DNA of 64,000 nucleotides from Pusillimonas minor (GCF_014237865.1 NZ_JACJUU010000001.1:434001-498000); one strand, 5' to 3'. Shown: positions 1 to 9,761, counted from the stretch's first letter. The notes: generated by a model not told the origin, from the sequence alone. Program-made: numbers and translations.

Positions 1-497
1 GTGTCGGGCAGATCGCGATACACACCACCCGGACGATAGTAAGCCGCGTGCATACGCGCACCGGAAACGGCCTCGTAGCAGTCCATCAGGTCTTCGCGCT
101 CGCGGAAGGCATACAGGAACACCGCCATGGCGCCCACGTCGAGACCGTGCGAACCAATAGACATGAGGTGGTTGAGAATGCGGGTGATTTCGTCGAACAT
201 GACGCGGATGTACTGCGCCCGCAGCGGTACCTGAATGCCGGCCAGCTTTTCGATGGCCATGACGTAGGCGTGCTCGTTGCACATCATGGACACGTAGTCG
301 AGGCGGTCCATGTAGGGCAATGCCTGGATGAACGTTTTATGCTCGGCGAGTTTTTCGGTGGCGCGGTGCAACAGGCCAATATGCGGATCGGCGCGCTGGA
401 TGACCTCGCCGTCGAGTTCGAGCACCAGGCGCAAAACGCCGTGTGCCGCAGGGTGTTGCGGGCCAAAGTTCAGGGTGTAGTTTTTGATTTCAGCCAT
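1..497 (-). CDS. nuoD: NADH-quinone oxidoreductase subunit D (partial, C-terminus off left edge)
   Basis: Peripheral-arm 49-kDa subunit of respiratory complex I, which helps form the quinone-binding pocket at the membrane interface. The visible 165 residues start [20 protein letters not shown]; the GPQHPAAHG motif followed by [10 protein letters not shown] is the family signature. [12 protein letters not shown] and the [11 protein letters not shown] segment follow as expected. The ATG lies one base beyond the nuoC stop codon, so the two are translated from one transcript. The reading frame is open to the window edge; a full NuoD has about 418 residues, so roughly 60 percent is missing here because of the cut, not a mutation. 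Confidence 0.97.
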   Translation of the reverse strand, partial: MAEIKNYTLNFGPQHPAAHGVLRLVLELDGEVIQRADPHIGLLHRATEKLAEHKTFIQALPYMDRLDYVSMMCNEHAYVMAIEKLAGIQVPLRAQYIRVMFDEITRILNHLMSIGSHGLDVGAMAVFLYAFREREDLMDCYEAVSGARMHAAYYRPGGVYRDLPD

Positions 498-498
498 G

Positions 499-1110
499 TT
501 AACGCTCTACTCCGTAGCCTGCCTCGCGAACGATACGCGGCGTGATCTCGCGCGGCTCGATGGTAACCGGCTGGTAAACCACCCGCTTCTGTTCGGTGTC
601 GTAACGCATTTCGACGTTGCCCGACAGCGGGAAGTCTTTGCGGAAAGGATGGCCGATAAAGCCATAGTCGGTGAGAATGCGACGAAGATCGGGATGCCCT
701 TCGAAAACGACGCCGTACAAGTCAAAGGCTTCGCGTTCGAACCAGTTGACGCTGGGCCAGACGTTGACCAGAGATGCAATGACGGGGAAGTCGTCGTTGG
801 GCACCCAGGCGCGAACACGCAGGCGCCAGTTGTGCGTAACCGACAACAGATGCAGCACCACCGCGAACCGCTGAGGAAACTTGGGCGCCGGCGCCATGAA
901 GGCGGGCTCGCCGTAGGTTGCGTAGTCGACGCCGCACAGGTCGATGCAGGACTCGAACGCGAGCGCGGGTTTGTCACGCAGCACCGTACAGGCATCGACC
1001 CATTGGTCGGCGGATACTTCGAGGGTGAGTTCGCCAAATGCTTCGGTTAGCGCACAGGCCGCGCCAAACTGCGCCTGGAGGTTATTTTTTAGCGTTTCAA
1101 GCCGGGTCAT
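499..1110 (-). CDS. nuoC: NADH-quinone oxidoreductase subunit C
   Basis: 30-kDa subunit of the complex I peripheral arm; it has no cofactor and packs against NuoD. The 203-residue length fits a stand-alone betaproteobacterial NuoC rather than the fused NuoCD of enterics. The family signature is visible near residues 120-155: [20 protein letters not shown] followed by [20 protein letters not shown]. It sits between nuoB (38 bp upstream) and nuoD (1 bp downstream), in the usual A-B-C-D order. Reading frames on the opposite strand across this gene are shadows. Confidence 0.97.
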   Translation of the reverse strand: MTRLETLKNNLQAQFGAACALTEAFGELTLEVSADQWVDACTVLRDKPALAFESCIDLCGVDYATYGEPAFMAPAPKFPQRFAVVLHLLSVTHNWRLRVRAWVPNDDFPVIASLVNVWPSVNWFEREAFDLYGVVFEGHPDLRRILTDYGFIGHPFRKDFPLSGNVEMRYDTEQKRVVYQPVTIEPREITPRIVREAGYGVER

Positions 1111-1148
1111 GATGTGATCTTTTTACGGTAATGAAAACAGCCGACCGA

Positions 1149-1625
1149 TTAACGGGCGATGGTATTGGTTAAACGGATTTTGTTCTGCATTTGCAGCAGG
1201 CCGTAAACCAGCGCCTCGGCCGTGGGCGGACAGCCCGGCACGTAGACATCGACCGGAACGATGCGATCGCAACCCCGCACAACCGAATAGGAGTAGTGGT
1301 AGTAGCCGCCGCCGTTGGCACAGGAGCCCATGGACACAACCCAGCGTGGCTCGGGCATTTGGTCGTAAACCTTGCGCAGGGCGGGCGCCATTTTGTTGCA
1401 CAACGTGCCGGCAACAATCATGAGGTCGGACTGACGGGGGCTGGGGCGAAAAATAATCCCGAACTGGTCAAGGTCGTAGCGCGCCGCGCCGGCGTGCATC
1501 ATTTCGACCGCGCAACAGGCCAGACCGAAGGTCATGGGCCATAAAGAGCCTGTTTTGGCCCAGTTCAGAAACTTGTCTGCACTGGTGGTGATAAAGCCTT
1601 CTTTCAGAATGCCGTCAATAGCCAT
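1149..1625 (-). CDS. nuoB: NADH-quinone oxidoreductase subunit B
   Basis: Carries the terminal iron-sulfur cluster N2, which passes electrons to quinone. Of 158 residues, the cluster ligands are visible as the tandem CC in [10 protein letters not shown] (about residue 37), the Cys of [10 protein letters not shown] and the Cys of [12 protein letters not shown]. The start [11 protein letters not shown] is standard for Burkholderiales. It is second in the operon, 87 bp after nuoA; that gap shows no gene. Confidence 0.98.
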   Translation of the reverse strand: MAIDGILKEGFITTSADKFLNWAKTGSLWPMTFGLACCAVEMMHAGAARYDLDQFGIIFRPSPRQSDLMIVAGTLCNKMAPALRKVYDQMPEPRWVVSMGSCANGGGYYHYSYSVVRGCDRIVPVDVYVPGCPPTAEALVYGLLQMQNKIRLTNTIAR

Positions 1626-1712
1626 GATTTTGCCTAAATGCCAAGAGAGGGGAAATGCGGAAAAGACAACGCAGAACGCGGCGCACCCGTTGGGCCGCGC
1701 CGCAAAAAAGGC

Positions 1713-2072
1713 TTACTCCCAGTCGAGCGCGCCTTTTTTCCACTCGTAGAGAAAACCGACGGTGAGCACCGCCAGAAACACCATTACCGTCCAGAAACCC
1801 ACAAGGCCGACAGTACCGTTTGCAATTGCCCAAGGGAACAAGAATGCAATTTCGAGGTCGAACAAAATAAACAGAATGGCGACCAGGTAATAACGCACGT
1901 CGAATTTCATGCGCGAATCGTCGAAGGCTTCGAAGCCGCACTCGTAGGGCGAGAGCTTTTCGGCGTCGGGCCGATGAGGGCCCAATACCCGCCCCACCGT
2001 AAGCAGCGCAAACCCGATAGCCGTTGCTACGATGATGAAAAGCAGAACGGGAAAATATTCTTGCAGGTTCAT
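1713..2072 (-). CDS. nuoA: NADH-quinone oxidoreductase subunit A
   Basis: Small membrane subunit of complex I at the junction of the two arms. The 119-residue protein starts [13 protein letters not shown] and has three hydrophobic segments; the loop with [12 protein letters not shown] is the conserved NuoA signature that contributes to the quinone site. An in-frame ATG nine bases upstream (2081) is possible, but the MNLQEYF start matches relatives. It is the first gene of the nuo operon, so the promoter should lie in the roughly 110 bp between it and the porin terminator. Confidence 0.96.
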   Translation of the reverse strand: MNLQEYFPVLLFIIVATAIGFALLTVGRVLGPHRPDAEKLSPYECGFEAFDDSRMKFDVRYYLVAILFILFDLEIAFLFPWAIANGTVGLVGFWTVMVFLAVLTVGFLYEWKKGALDWE

Positions 2073-2179
2073 GCCGTGCATCCAATCGTGATAAGTAAAC
2101 TTCCGGATTGTATCATTTTGCGCGCGGCATTTTTCGGGTTAACCCTGTTCTGATACAAATCTGCTGCAGCGCACCACCA

Positions 2180-2210
2180 AAACAAAAGCCACCCCGAAGG
2201 GTGGCTTTTT
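2180..2210 (-). terminator. Rho-independent terminator of the porin gene
   Basis: An 11-bp perfect stem (AAAAGCCACCC / GGGTGGCTTTT) with a 4-base loop lies 27 bp past the porin stop. Read on the minus strand it is followed by a T-rich run, so it ends porin transcription before nuoA. Confidence 0.9.
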
Positions 2211-2236
2211 ACTGCCTTAAACCGTGTCAGACACGA

Positions 2237-3406
2237 TTAGAAGCGGTGACGGATACCGGCAACAACTTGCGTTGCTTTCAGGTCGTCCTGGAAGTTTACG
2301 CCGTTGGCATACGAACCCAAAGCGTAGAAGTTGGTACGCTTGGACAGGTTGTAGGTGTAGCCGATGCTGTAAACGTTTTGCTTGTCGGTACCCCAGTTAC
2401 GGGCACCTTCGTTGCTAGGATCAGCCATCATCCAGTTGGCCATGATCATGCTGTTCGCACCGATAGGCGCGCTAACGCCCAGCGTGTACGAGTTAACTTT
2501 CAGGTCTTGGTTGAAACTGCGCGAACCAAAAGGTGTCAGGCCGGTGTCATATGTATCGACGTAGTCGGCACCGATCAGCGAGCTGTTACCCGAGAACCAG
2601 CCATTGCGTGTCTGACCGCCACCAGCGTAGACTTTAGCAACCTCGAAGTCATAGCTGACTGCCAGAGCCCAAGCTTTGGCAGTTACACCGCTCTGATTAG
2701 CCAAGCCGTTTTCAGAGTTTTTCAACTGATCGTATGTCAGAGCAGCAGCCAAGGGGCCGTTTGCATAACGAAGACCGGTTGTCCAGGCGCGCTGGTCTTG
2801 ACGCTGACCTTGAGCGTTGTCAGGCGTGCCCGAACCGTTAGCGTTGAACGAGTAACCCAAACCAAACTGGAAGCCCGAGAACTTGGGGGTCTGATACATA
2901 ACCATGTTGTCATAGCGCATGCTGCCTGCGGCGCTGAAAGCCGAGCCGATATTGGCTTGACCGAAATCAGTACCAAAGGGGCTAGCTACGCCGGCGAAGT
3001 ACTTGGAAGCAATGTTTGTCTGGCGACCGAGTTCGATCAAACCCCAAACATCAGACTGCAGACCGACAGTGGCTTGACGACCGAAAAGACGGGTTTCGTT
3101 GCCAGACACGTTCTGACTCGACTCACCAGTACCCAGATCGAAACCGCTTTCGAGTTGGAAAACAGCCTTCAGGCCATCACCCAGATCTTCGGAACCCTTC
3201 AGACCCCAACGACTACCCGAGTTAACGCCGCTTGCGAAACCGGTGTAGTTCGATTTGAAGCTATTGCCTGCAGCTGTTGTGCCTTTGAATTGCTGGTAGT
3301 TGATACCACCGTCAACGATACCGTACAGGGTTACCGAGGTTTCAGCTTGAGCAGCTGTTGCAGCAAAGCCAGCGACCAGCGCGGCTGTGAGCAGACTCTT
3401 TTTCAT
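2237..3406 (-). CDS. Gram-negative trimeric porin (Bordetella/Neisseria type)
   Basis: General diffusion porin of the outer membrane. The 389-residue precursor has a clear signal peptide (MKKSLLTAALVAGFAATAAQA, cleavage before ETSVTLYG) and the typical first strand SVTLYGIVDGGINY. The constriction-loop region follows GRQATVGLQSDVWGLIELGRQ. The chain ends IRHRF; the terminal Phe is the BAM recognition signal. It is monocistronic: a strong terminator follows, and more than 600 bp of AT-rich DNA precedes it. Substrate preference cannot be read from the sequence. Confidence 0.96.
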   Translation of the reverse strand: MKKSLLTAALVAGFAATAAQAETSVTLYGIVDGGINYQQFKGTTAAGNSFKSNYTGFASGVNSGSRWGLKGSEDLGDGLKAVFQLESGFDLGTGESSQNVSGNETRLFGRQATVGLQSDVWGLIELGRQTNIASKYFAGVASPFGTDFGQANIGSAFSAAGSMRYDNMVMYQTPKFSGFQFGLGYSFNANGSGTPDNAQGQRQDQRAWTTGLRYANGPLAAALTYDQLKNSENGLANQSGVTAKAWALAVSYDFEVAKVYAGGGQTRNGWFSGNSSLIGADYVDTYDTGLTPFGSRSFNQDLKVNSYTLGVSAPIGANSMIMANWMMADPSNEGARNWGTDKQNVYSIGYTYNLSKRTNFYALGSYANGVNFQDDLKATQVVAGIRHRF

Positions 3407-4037
3407 TTGTGATTCTCCGTAGATTTGAGTAAATCGGCGGCAAAGTCTGTGTGCTCTGCCGCCTTGTTTAACTCCGCGGTGGGAAGTTGTAGCTATTGCA
3501 TCAAAAATCGGCCGACCTTGCTATCGCGAATGACAAAAACACGTTTTATTTCGGGTCACCCGTGGCCATAAAACAACAAACCGACGCAAAAACCACCCAA
3601 AAACAAGGGTTAACCCTTAGATGATTTGCCGCAACATTTTTGCAATATTTACCCGACCGGATATTAAAAAGTTTTTATAGATTTTCGGTGCAAATATATC
3701 GTTAACCAACTGTTTCATTTATAGTTTTCGATATATAAAAACCAAACCGATCAGTCTGTTTATGACCTGAAATATGTTTGTCACAATGCAGCAAAATCGT
3801 CTACAGAACAACGATCTACGGGATATTGCCTATAGGTTTTGGGCAACGCACACCCCACTAAACGTTACATCGTGTTAACCATGTCGCAAATGGGCACAAG
3901 CAAACCGTTAAGCGCCGCTTGAAAAGCACTTGTCGGAAAACGCAATTTGATAAACGCGGCGGCACATGCCGGCCGGCCTAACCAAGTACCATCTACTCAT
4001 CACAAACCAACACCGGCAGTAAGACTAGACCCTCTGG
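3407..4037. other. AT-rich intergenic region upstream of the porin
   Basis: About 630 bp without a supportable gene, distinctly more AT-rich than its surroundings. It must contain the porin promoter and, given the length, probably regulator sites. Several A/T tracts (around 3660-3740) could bend DNA or serve as an UP element. I could not pin down a -10/-35 pair with confidence. Confidence 0.6.
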
Positions 4038-5309
4038 TTAAACCCGCCTCATGTGGTTGTCCCAAGACACGTCGGCGTCGCTTGAAATGGATCTGATATT
4101 AATAGAAGGCGACGCCCCACCGACTTGACCGGGACCCGCCAACGACACATGACATAACTGCCCTGCACCACTGCTGATCAAGAACCCGCCGCCTGGTGCC
4201 TGCGCAACACCACAACCGTCGAACAAGGGTGTTGCCCCGACCGCGGTCCGCTTCGTAGCGTCCCAGAACATAGCTACCCCACCCACCGGACTAGTCGTTG
4301 CAATAAGACGACCGCTTTCATCGCACGCTAATGACCCCACATAGTTGTTCAGGGGTCGCCAATGGCCTGACGCACTACTACCGGGGTTCGCAAAGCTGAG
4401 CGCCTGACCGCGCTGGTGATAGCCTACCAATGGTGGCGTGTGCGTCGCCGGGCCGGCATATTGCCCACCAAACCACACCACGCCGTTGCCATCCAGCGCC
4501 AGGTGTCGAATTGAAAGTTGCTGCCAGGGCTGCGGCACAAACACCTGCTCGAGCAACTTGCCGGTTTGCAAATCGATATAAGCCAGCGAAGGCTGCATAC
4601 TGTCTCGATTGAGAATAAGCTTTCCGTAGTCAGGATGCGTCAACAACCCCCCATTGGCAACACAAACCGTTCGGCCATCGGGCATCAAAATCATTTCGTG
4701 CGGGCCAATGCCATGCGTTGACCATTCGCCTACGCGTGGCCACTGTCCTTGCCCATTGGGTTGATACAGCCCGATCACACCCCGACCCCCATCGTAGTCA
4801 TTTTCGGTGGCAGCCAGCACATCGCCATCGGGTGAAAACACCCCATGGCCAAAAAAATGGCGACCAGGCGCCGAAGTGATTTCTGTAGGCGGACTATCGT
4901 TATCGTCTAACGTGAAGGGCACGGCAAAATAGCCGGGTTGCCGTCCAAACGCAACGACACGACCACGGTTAGCATCAATCGCAAAGCTGTGGCCCCGATC
5001 GGGAATCGGTACTGTCTTGACGGCCTGGCCGCTTGCATCAAATACGGCAATTTCGTGTTGAACGCCGCGCCGTCGCGCAGCCAGATACATGCCGTCGCCC
5101 AAAGCACTCTTGGCCCCGCCCAAGTCGGATGGCGGCAGTTCCAGGCCCGAAGCCGGCTCTTGCCCTTGTCCGTACCCTTGCCTTTGACCTTGCGCGACTG
5201 CCCCCAACGATACCGTTCGGGCGTACGCCGGTGCCCATACCAGGCTACCGCCCCACAACCCCGCACCCAGCATGCGTTTCAAAAAAAGACGGCGCTCAAT
5301 CGTACTCAT
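4038..5309 (-). CDS. DUF1513 family periplasmic protein of an imelysin iron cluster
   Basis: Predicted exported beta-propeller-like protein of unknown biochemical role, found with imelysin proteins and di-haem oxidoreductases in iron-related clusters (compare Pseudomonas PA4370-PA4373, from memory). The 423-residue form starting MSTIERRLFLKRMLGAG is preferred: ATG with AGGGAA upstream, whereas the longer open frame begins at GTG without one. The N-terminus has a twin-arginine-like signal (RRLFLKRML) and a hydrophobic stretch. The body contains recurring FSPDGDVLAATEND-like blocks typical of propeller blades. It is last of four genes on this strand, 66 bp after the second imelysin gene. Confidence 0.8.
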   Translation of the reverse strand: MSTIERRLFLKRMLGAGLWGGSLVWAPAYARTVSLGAVAQGQRQGYGQGQEPASGLELPPSDLGGAKSALGDGMYLAARRRGVQHEIAVFDASGQAVKTVPIPDRGHSFAIDANRGRVVAFGRQPGYFAVPFTLDDNDSPPTEITSAPGRHFFGHGVFSPDGDVLAATENDYDGGRGVIGLYQPNGQGQWPRVGEWSTHGIGPHEMILMPDGRTVCVANGGLLTHPDYGKLILNRDSMQPSLAYIDLQTGKLLEQVFVPQPWQQLSIRHLALDGNGVVWFGGQYAGPATHTPPLVGYHQRGQALSFANPGSSASGHWRPLNNYVGSLACDESGRLIATTSPVGGVAMFWDATKRTAVGATPLFDGCGVAQAPGGGFLISSGAGQLCHVSLAGPGQVGGASPSINIRSISSDADVSWDNHMRRV

Positions 5310-5402
5310 AGTATTCCCTGCTTTAATTACTGACACAATGCGCCCTGATGACCCTGCCCACGTGCCGCCGCTACGAGGCGCGGCGCGCGACGTGTACCCA
5401 CG

Positions 5403-6578
5403 TCAATCGCCATCCAGCGCATTAAAGCCCAAGGCAACACCGGCTGCCGGCGCAATGTCTTGCACGAGCAACGCACGCGCGTTGTCGAGGATCAACACGA
5501 CGGCCTGAAGATCTTCCGGCCCCTGCAAAAGGGTTTCAGCACGCTTCAGCTCAGCCAGAAACTGCTGTCCCGCCCATGCCTGGTCGCCCAGACTCAGCTG
5601 ACCCACCTGCATAAACTCGCGTACCCCTGCCATGCCAGCCCGCAGGGCTGCAATGGTTTGGTCGCTGCGCCAATAGGGCAGCAACTTTACGTTGTCAGAC
5701 GTTAGCGCAGGCTTGATCTGAATATCGCTGATAAATTGCAAGCCGGTCGACATCGCCTTGATCCCTTCGGACAACACTTCTTCGGTGCTGCGATACGCCG
5801 CCGCAGGCCTGGGCTGCACAAACGCACCGCCGTAGCCGCCTTGCAAAGACCAGGCATGCTCAAGTTGCTTGCCTGTATTGGTCAGATTGTGCGCCACCGC
5901 AACGGCGTAATCGCACTGGGCCTGCATTGCCTTGTCGGCTGACGCAGCCGATGCGCCGGCTTGCAACACTCCCCCGTCGCGATACAACACATATTCAAGC
6001 GCAGGCAGCCCCTGGACCGCCACGCTTTGCGCAGACAGGTCGGGCGCCTGCCCGGACTTGTACTGCGCGATCACCTTGGGTAGTTGTCGCAAGCTGACGT
6101 TGCGCACGTCGGGCCAGAAACTGATGCGTTCATAACGGTTAGCCTCGACCAAGGGCCCAAACCGCAAAAACAGTATCCGCGACCACGCAGTGACCATACT
6201 ATTGAACGCCTCGGCAAGACGATCGCCGCTCTTGCTGCCAGGGACCTCGCATGCCCCTTTAATTTCTATCGCCAATTGATTGGCCGCCTGAGTAAACCGG
6301 GCCAAAGCGGGCTGAATATACGCTTCGGCCCAGCGCTGACCTACCTGGTTATTGTCAACAACATGACTGCGCTGCATGTCTGGTGCCGCATTTATTTCAT
6401 CGGCCCATGACACTGCGGGCGCAAGCCAGAACGCAGTCCCGGCAACACATGCTGCCATCATCACCCTCAAGCTCGACATCTTTGTGCGCGCATTTGCACA
6501 CAAAGGGCGCACCATGCGCTCAGACGCAACTTCAGTCGACCAACGCAACCTTAACAACACAGCAAACAAGCGTTTCAT
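5403..6578 (-). CDS. Imelysin-family periplasmic protein (second paralogue, motif His replaced)
   Basis: Imelysin/EfeO-M75-like domain protein, likely periplasmic and iron-linked. The chosen 391-residue start (MKRLFAVLL) overlaps the stop of the di-haem gene in an ATGA arrangement and has GGAG seven to eight bases upstream; a shorter start at 6479 (MSSLRVMMAACVAG) gives a cleaner signal peptide ending SWADE. The family motif GxHxxE appears as GLPALEYVLY: the His is a Pro here while the Glu is kept, unlike the first paralogue at 8168-9466. Translational coupling to the di-haem protein suggests a joint complex. Confidence 0.83.
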   Translation of the reverse strand: MKRLFAVLLRLRWSTEVASERMVRPLCANARTKMSSLRVMMAACVAGTAFWLAPAVSWADEINAAPDMQRSHVVDNNQVGQRWAEAYIQPALARFTQAANQLAIEIKGACEVPGSKSGDRLAEAFNSMVTAWSRILFLRFGPLVEANRYERISFWPDVRNVSLRQLPKVIAQYKSGQAPDLSAQSVAVQGLPALEYVLYRDGGVLQAGASAASADKAMQAQCDYAVAVAHNLTNTGKQLEHAWSLQGGYGGAFVQPRPAAAYRSTEEVLSEGIKAMSTGLQFISDIQIKPALTSDNVKLLPYWRSDQTIAALRAGMAGVREFMQVGQLSLGDQAWAGQQFLAELKRAETLLQGPEDLQAVVLILDNARALLVQDIAPAAGVALGFNALDGD

Positions 6579-8164
6579 CACAAAGACTCCAGGAACCGGA
6601 TCAGATTGGCACGATCTTCGGGGGACATGGCGACCACTCTGTCGCGCGCGGCCTTCGCCTCTCCGCCATGCCACAAGACAGCTTCGAGCAGTGTGCGTGC
6701 GCGACCATCGTGCAGCCACGTTGCATTAGGGTTGACCGTCTTGGTCAAGCCAATACCCCACAGCGGCGGCGTGCGCCACTCACGTTGCAACGTCTCTTTG
6801 CCATCCTCGTCAGCCAGGCCTTCTCCCATATCGTGCAGCAACATATCGGTGTAGGGCCAGATCAGCTGAAACTGGTGTTCGGGGCGTGCAGCGTCGCGAC
6901 GCGTGACATACTTGGGCACGTGGCAGGCGATGCAATTCGCTTCATAAAACAGCTTTTTGCCGGCAAGCACTTTTGGGCCAGATACATCGCGCCGCTGGGG
7001 CAATGCCAAATTCGACGAATACACCGTAACGAAATCGATAAGGTTCCCAGGTACCTCGTGATCGCCCTGCTCTTTTTGAACACCATGCGGTAAAGCGCGG
7101 CACGGCGCTTGTTGGGCGGTGCAATCGCCATAAGGGTCTTCACGCAACGGCGTCGACAAGCCCATGTCCATAAAAAACGCCTCGGCAGATTGGCGCTTGA
7201 CGGTAGACTGATCAGCCTTCCAACCGAAGCGACCAAGAACCTTTTGACCGGACGCGGCGTCGATCACCCAGTTAGGCCGACCCGACACTGCATCACGACG
7301 AGCTTGCGGCGTATCGATATTCTTAAGGATGTCGTCAGGGTGAATGGCGTCGAGCAAACCCAGACCCAGCATCGGCGGCGCCAAACGCGCCGACAACCTG
7401 ACGTCAGGGTCGAGGGGACCATAGCCCGGCGTGTCGATGGTGTAGTCGGGGCGTTGCAACACCACGGTCTCACCCCCGGTCAATTCAACACTGACGGGTT
7501 CATAGGCAATACGCAGTCGCCCCTCGCCCGAAAGCCCGGTCACGGCAAAAGGCTGCAGCTGTCGCCCGTAAACCGGGTCTGGCGCCCCGGAAGGCAACGC
7601 AAAACGAATCAGCAGGGCCATTGCCTCGCTTTTATCTTCAGGGTCGATACCGGGGACGGTACCTCGGCCGTCTTTAACATGGCACGCCTGGCACGAGCGC
7701 GCGTTAAACAAAGGCCCCAAACCGTCAGACGCCAGTGTTGAAGCCGGGGAGGACACCCAGTCTTTGCGGAACAAACCATTCCCGACCATGAACTCCTGAC
7801 GACCTTCGAAACTTAAATTGGCAGCCGGATGAGAAAAAATATCGGCGTTGACACGCTTGTCCACTGTACCCGCACCGCCCTGCATTTGCTCGAACGGTTC
7901 GGCTCTGGAAAAGTCGGCGGTCGGTGCCGTAACCGCCAGCACGCGTTGTCGATCGGTTTCTGATAAGTCGGAGCGCGGTATCGGCGCAACGCCTGCGGCG
8001 ACGGCGTCGTGTACAGATGGCCCTGCAGTCAGGGTTAACAACAGCATCAGGGCGGCGCACCCGCCCATCGTCTTTCGACCAAACACAATAGCGACCTGCT
8101 TTGTTGAGGTTTTGCTCAGGCGATACTGAACGAAATCGCGGCCCCGAAGGGCCGCCATAGTCAT
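6578..8164 (-). CDS. Di-haem oxidoreductase family protein (cytochrome c type)
   Basis: Periplasmic c-type cytochrome of the di-haem oxidoreductase (formerly thiol oxidoreductase-like) family, 528 residues. Two covalent haem motifs are visible, CQACH near residue 158 and CIACH near residue 410, and the C-terminal LHDGRARTLLEAVLWHGGEA segment is the family hallmark. The N-terminus carries a hydrophobic export segment (ALMLLLTLTAG) after about 35 residues, so a later internal Met could be the true start; no clear ribosome site precedes 8164. It is sandwiched between two imelysin genes, 3 bp after the first and overlapping the second, consistent with redox chemistry on iron. Confidence 0.9.
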   Translation of the reverse strand: MTMAALRGRDFVQYRLSKTSTKQVAIVFGRKTMGGCAALMLLLTLTAGPSVHDAVAAGVAPIPRSDLSETDRQRVLAVTAPTADFSRAEPFEQMQGGAGTVDKRVNADIFSHPAANLSFEGRQEFMVGNGLFRKDWVSSPASTLASDGLGPLFNARSCQACHVKDGRGTVPGIDPEDKSEAMALLIRFALPSGAPDPVYGRQLQPFAVTGLSGEGRLRIAYEPVSVELTGGETVVLQRPDYTIDTPGYGPLDPDVRLSARLAPPMLGLGLLDAIHPDDILKNIDTPQARRDAVSGRPNWVIDAASGQKVLGRFGWKADQSTVKRQSAEAFFMDMGLSTPLREDPYGDCTAQQAPCRALPHGVQKEQGDHEVPGNLIDFVTVYSSNLALPQRRDVSGPKVLAGKKLFYEANCIACHVPKYVTRRDAARPEHQFQLIWPYTDMLLHDMGEGLADEDGKETLQREWRTPPLWGIGLTKTVNPNATWLHDGRARTLLEAVLWHGGEAKAARDRVVAMSPEDRANLIRFLESL

Positions 8165-8167
8165 AAT

Positions 8168-9466
8168 TTATTGAAACACTGCGCCGGGTGCATCGAGGCT
8201 GTCAGAACCTTCGATTTGAACCCCACCCAGATCAAGCGCGGTGATTACCCGTTCGATAGTTCGGGTTTGGGCAACCAGCTGATCGACAATGGCCTGAATA
8301 ACGGCGTTGCCTTCTGCGTTGCCTTGCGCAATCATCTGATCATAGGTCTCGATGTTGCGCGCACGGTCGCGCATGACCTCCATGGCGGCCTGGGTCGATT
8401 GCAGTCGAGCACGCATTTCTTCGTCAAGCGCCGGATCGACCGTACGGACCAGATCGCTGACCGAAGGCCCCTCAATGGCACCGCCCTCGGTACGTTCGTA
8501 ACGCCCCAGGTACACATTCATCATGCCGACCTGGTTGTAATAATGTGCATTGTGCGTGTTGTCGGAGAAGCAATCATGCTCTTCTTCTGAGTCGTGCAAG
8601 ATCAGCCCCAGCTTGATCCGTTCGCCGGCAAGTTCACCATAAGACAGGCTACCCAGCCCCGTCAGCATGGCAACCAGGCCCGTCTTGGCATCAGCTTGCA
8701 CGGCTTCCCGTGCCTTGCCACCTGGTTGCCAGTACGACACCATTTCTTTCAGGTCGTCGACCAACATTTGGGTAACAACCTGTAGATACCTGGCCCGCCG
8801 ATCGCAATTTCCGCCTGTGCAATTGGCCAGATCAAAATCAGTGTAGGGACGGTTACCGGCGTGGCGCGCCTGCGGAGAACCTGTTGCTCCGGCGGGTGCC
8901 GGCCCCGTGCCGTTAAGGTCTTGCCCCCACAGCAAAAATTCGACGGCATGGTAGCCGGTGGCCACGTTGGCTTCGTTGCCATCGGCCTCGTGTAAAACGT
9001 CGCGCAGCAGTTCGGGCGTAATCTGACTTGCATCAACGGTTTTCCCGCTAATTTTTAGCTGTGGGTTGGCAATGACATTGACAACGTAATAGGCGTTCAG
9101 GTCAGAGTCGGTGCCATAAGAAGCATCGACATAATCAATCATGCCTTCATCCAGCGGCCACGCATTAACCCCGCCCTCCCAGGCATCAACAATCGGGTTA
9201 CCAAACCGAAAGGCTTCGGTTTGCTGGTAAGGCACACGCGCATCGATCCAGGCCTGGCGGGCCGCCTGCAAAGCATCGGGACCCGGCGCTTTTAACAGCT
9301 GCGCAACGGCCAATTGCAATTTTTGTGCGCCCGCAAGCGCATCTTCGTAATTAGCCTGTGCAATATCGGCATAATTTTTGACCACAGCCGCCGGCTGCGC
9401 TGCGCCAGCAGCAGACGCAGCCACCAGCGCGCATACAGCCAGCAAAGAACCCAATATTTTTTTCAT
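8168..9466 (-). CDS. Imelysin-family periplasmic protein (first paralogue)
   Basis: Peptidase-M75/imelysin protein, 432 residues, with a signal peptide starting MKKILGSLLAVCALVAASAAGAA. Start chosen at 9466 because GGGAAAG precedes it; the longer open frame has no leader features. The full family motif GxHxxE is present as GYHAVEFLLWGQD. Two imelysin repeats are visible; the second half contains DCFSDNTHNAHYYN, rich in candidate metal ligands. It is the first gene of the iron cluster and ends 3 bp before the di-haem gene. Related proteins (IcmP, IrpA, EfeO) serve iron uptake; the exact role here is inferred. Confidence 0.9.
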   Translation of the reverse strand: MKKILGSLLAVCALVAASAAGAAQPAAVVKNYADIAQANYEDALAGAQKLQLAVAQLLKAPGPDALQAARQAWIDARVPYQQTEAFRFGNPIVDAWEGGVNAWPLDEGMIDYVDASYGTDSDLNAYYVVNVIANPQLKISGKTVDASQITPELLRDVLHEADGNEANVATGYHAVEFLLWGQDLNGTGPAPAGATGSPQARHAGNRPYTDFDLANCTGGNCDRRARYLQVVTQMLVDDLKEMVSYWQPGGKAREAVQADAKTGLVAMLTGLGSLSYGELAGERIKLGLILHDSEEEHDCFSDNTHNAHYYNQVGMMNVYLGRYERTEGGAIEGPSVSDLVRTVDPALDEEMRARLQSTQAAMEVMRDRARNIETYDQMIAQGNAEGNAVIQAIVDQLVAQTRTIERVITALDLGGVQIEGSDSLDAPGAVFQ

Positions 9467-9507
9467 GCTTTCCCTTTGCAAACACACCGCCCGAAGGCGA
9501 CGACCCA

Positions 9508-9546
9508 ACATAACAATAATGCTATTGTAAACGATTTGCATTTGCA
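9508..9546 (-). promoter_or_regulatory. Candidate Fur-like operator and promoter of the iron cluster
   Basis: A/T-rich imperfect palindromic stretch about 45-80 bp upstream of the first imelysin start, with repeated NAT-type hexamers (ATGCAAATCGTTTACAATAG on the minus strand). It resembles a degenerate Fur box, which would fit the iron genes, but the match is weak. Confidence 0.3.
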
Positions 9547-9605
9547 AAAATGCAGCAGGCAACAAAAAACCCGCACGGTTTGCACACATGCGGGTTAACT
9601 GTATT

Positions 9606-9690
9606 TGGTGCCGACGGCGAGACTCGAACTCGCACAGCTCTCGCCACTACCCCCTCAAGATAGCGTGTCTACCAATTCCACCACGTCGGC
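9606..9690 (-). tRNA. tRNA-Leu (anticodon GAG)
   Basis: 85 nt including an encoded CCA. Acceptor arms GCCGACG / CGTCGGC pair perfectly, the long variable arm is that of a class II tRNA, and the T-loop GTTCGAGTC is present. The anticodon loop CTTGAGG reads GAG. It sits immediately downstream of secG on the same strand, a common Burkholderiales arrangement. Confidence 0.96.
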
Positions 9691-9761
9691 TGTTTTTACT
9701 ACTGGTACTGCTGTAAAGCACGCAATTATAGCACGCTTAAATTTTATTTGCTTGGGTAAGG

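Noticed and set aside
2108-3412. Long plus-strand open frame opposite the porin (434 residues)
   Set aside because: It is the antisense shadow of a clear porin gene, with no domain or start signal.
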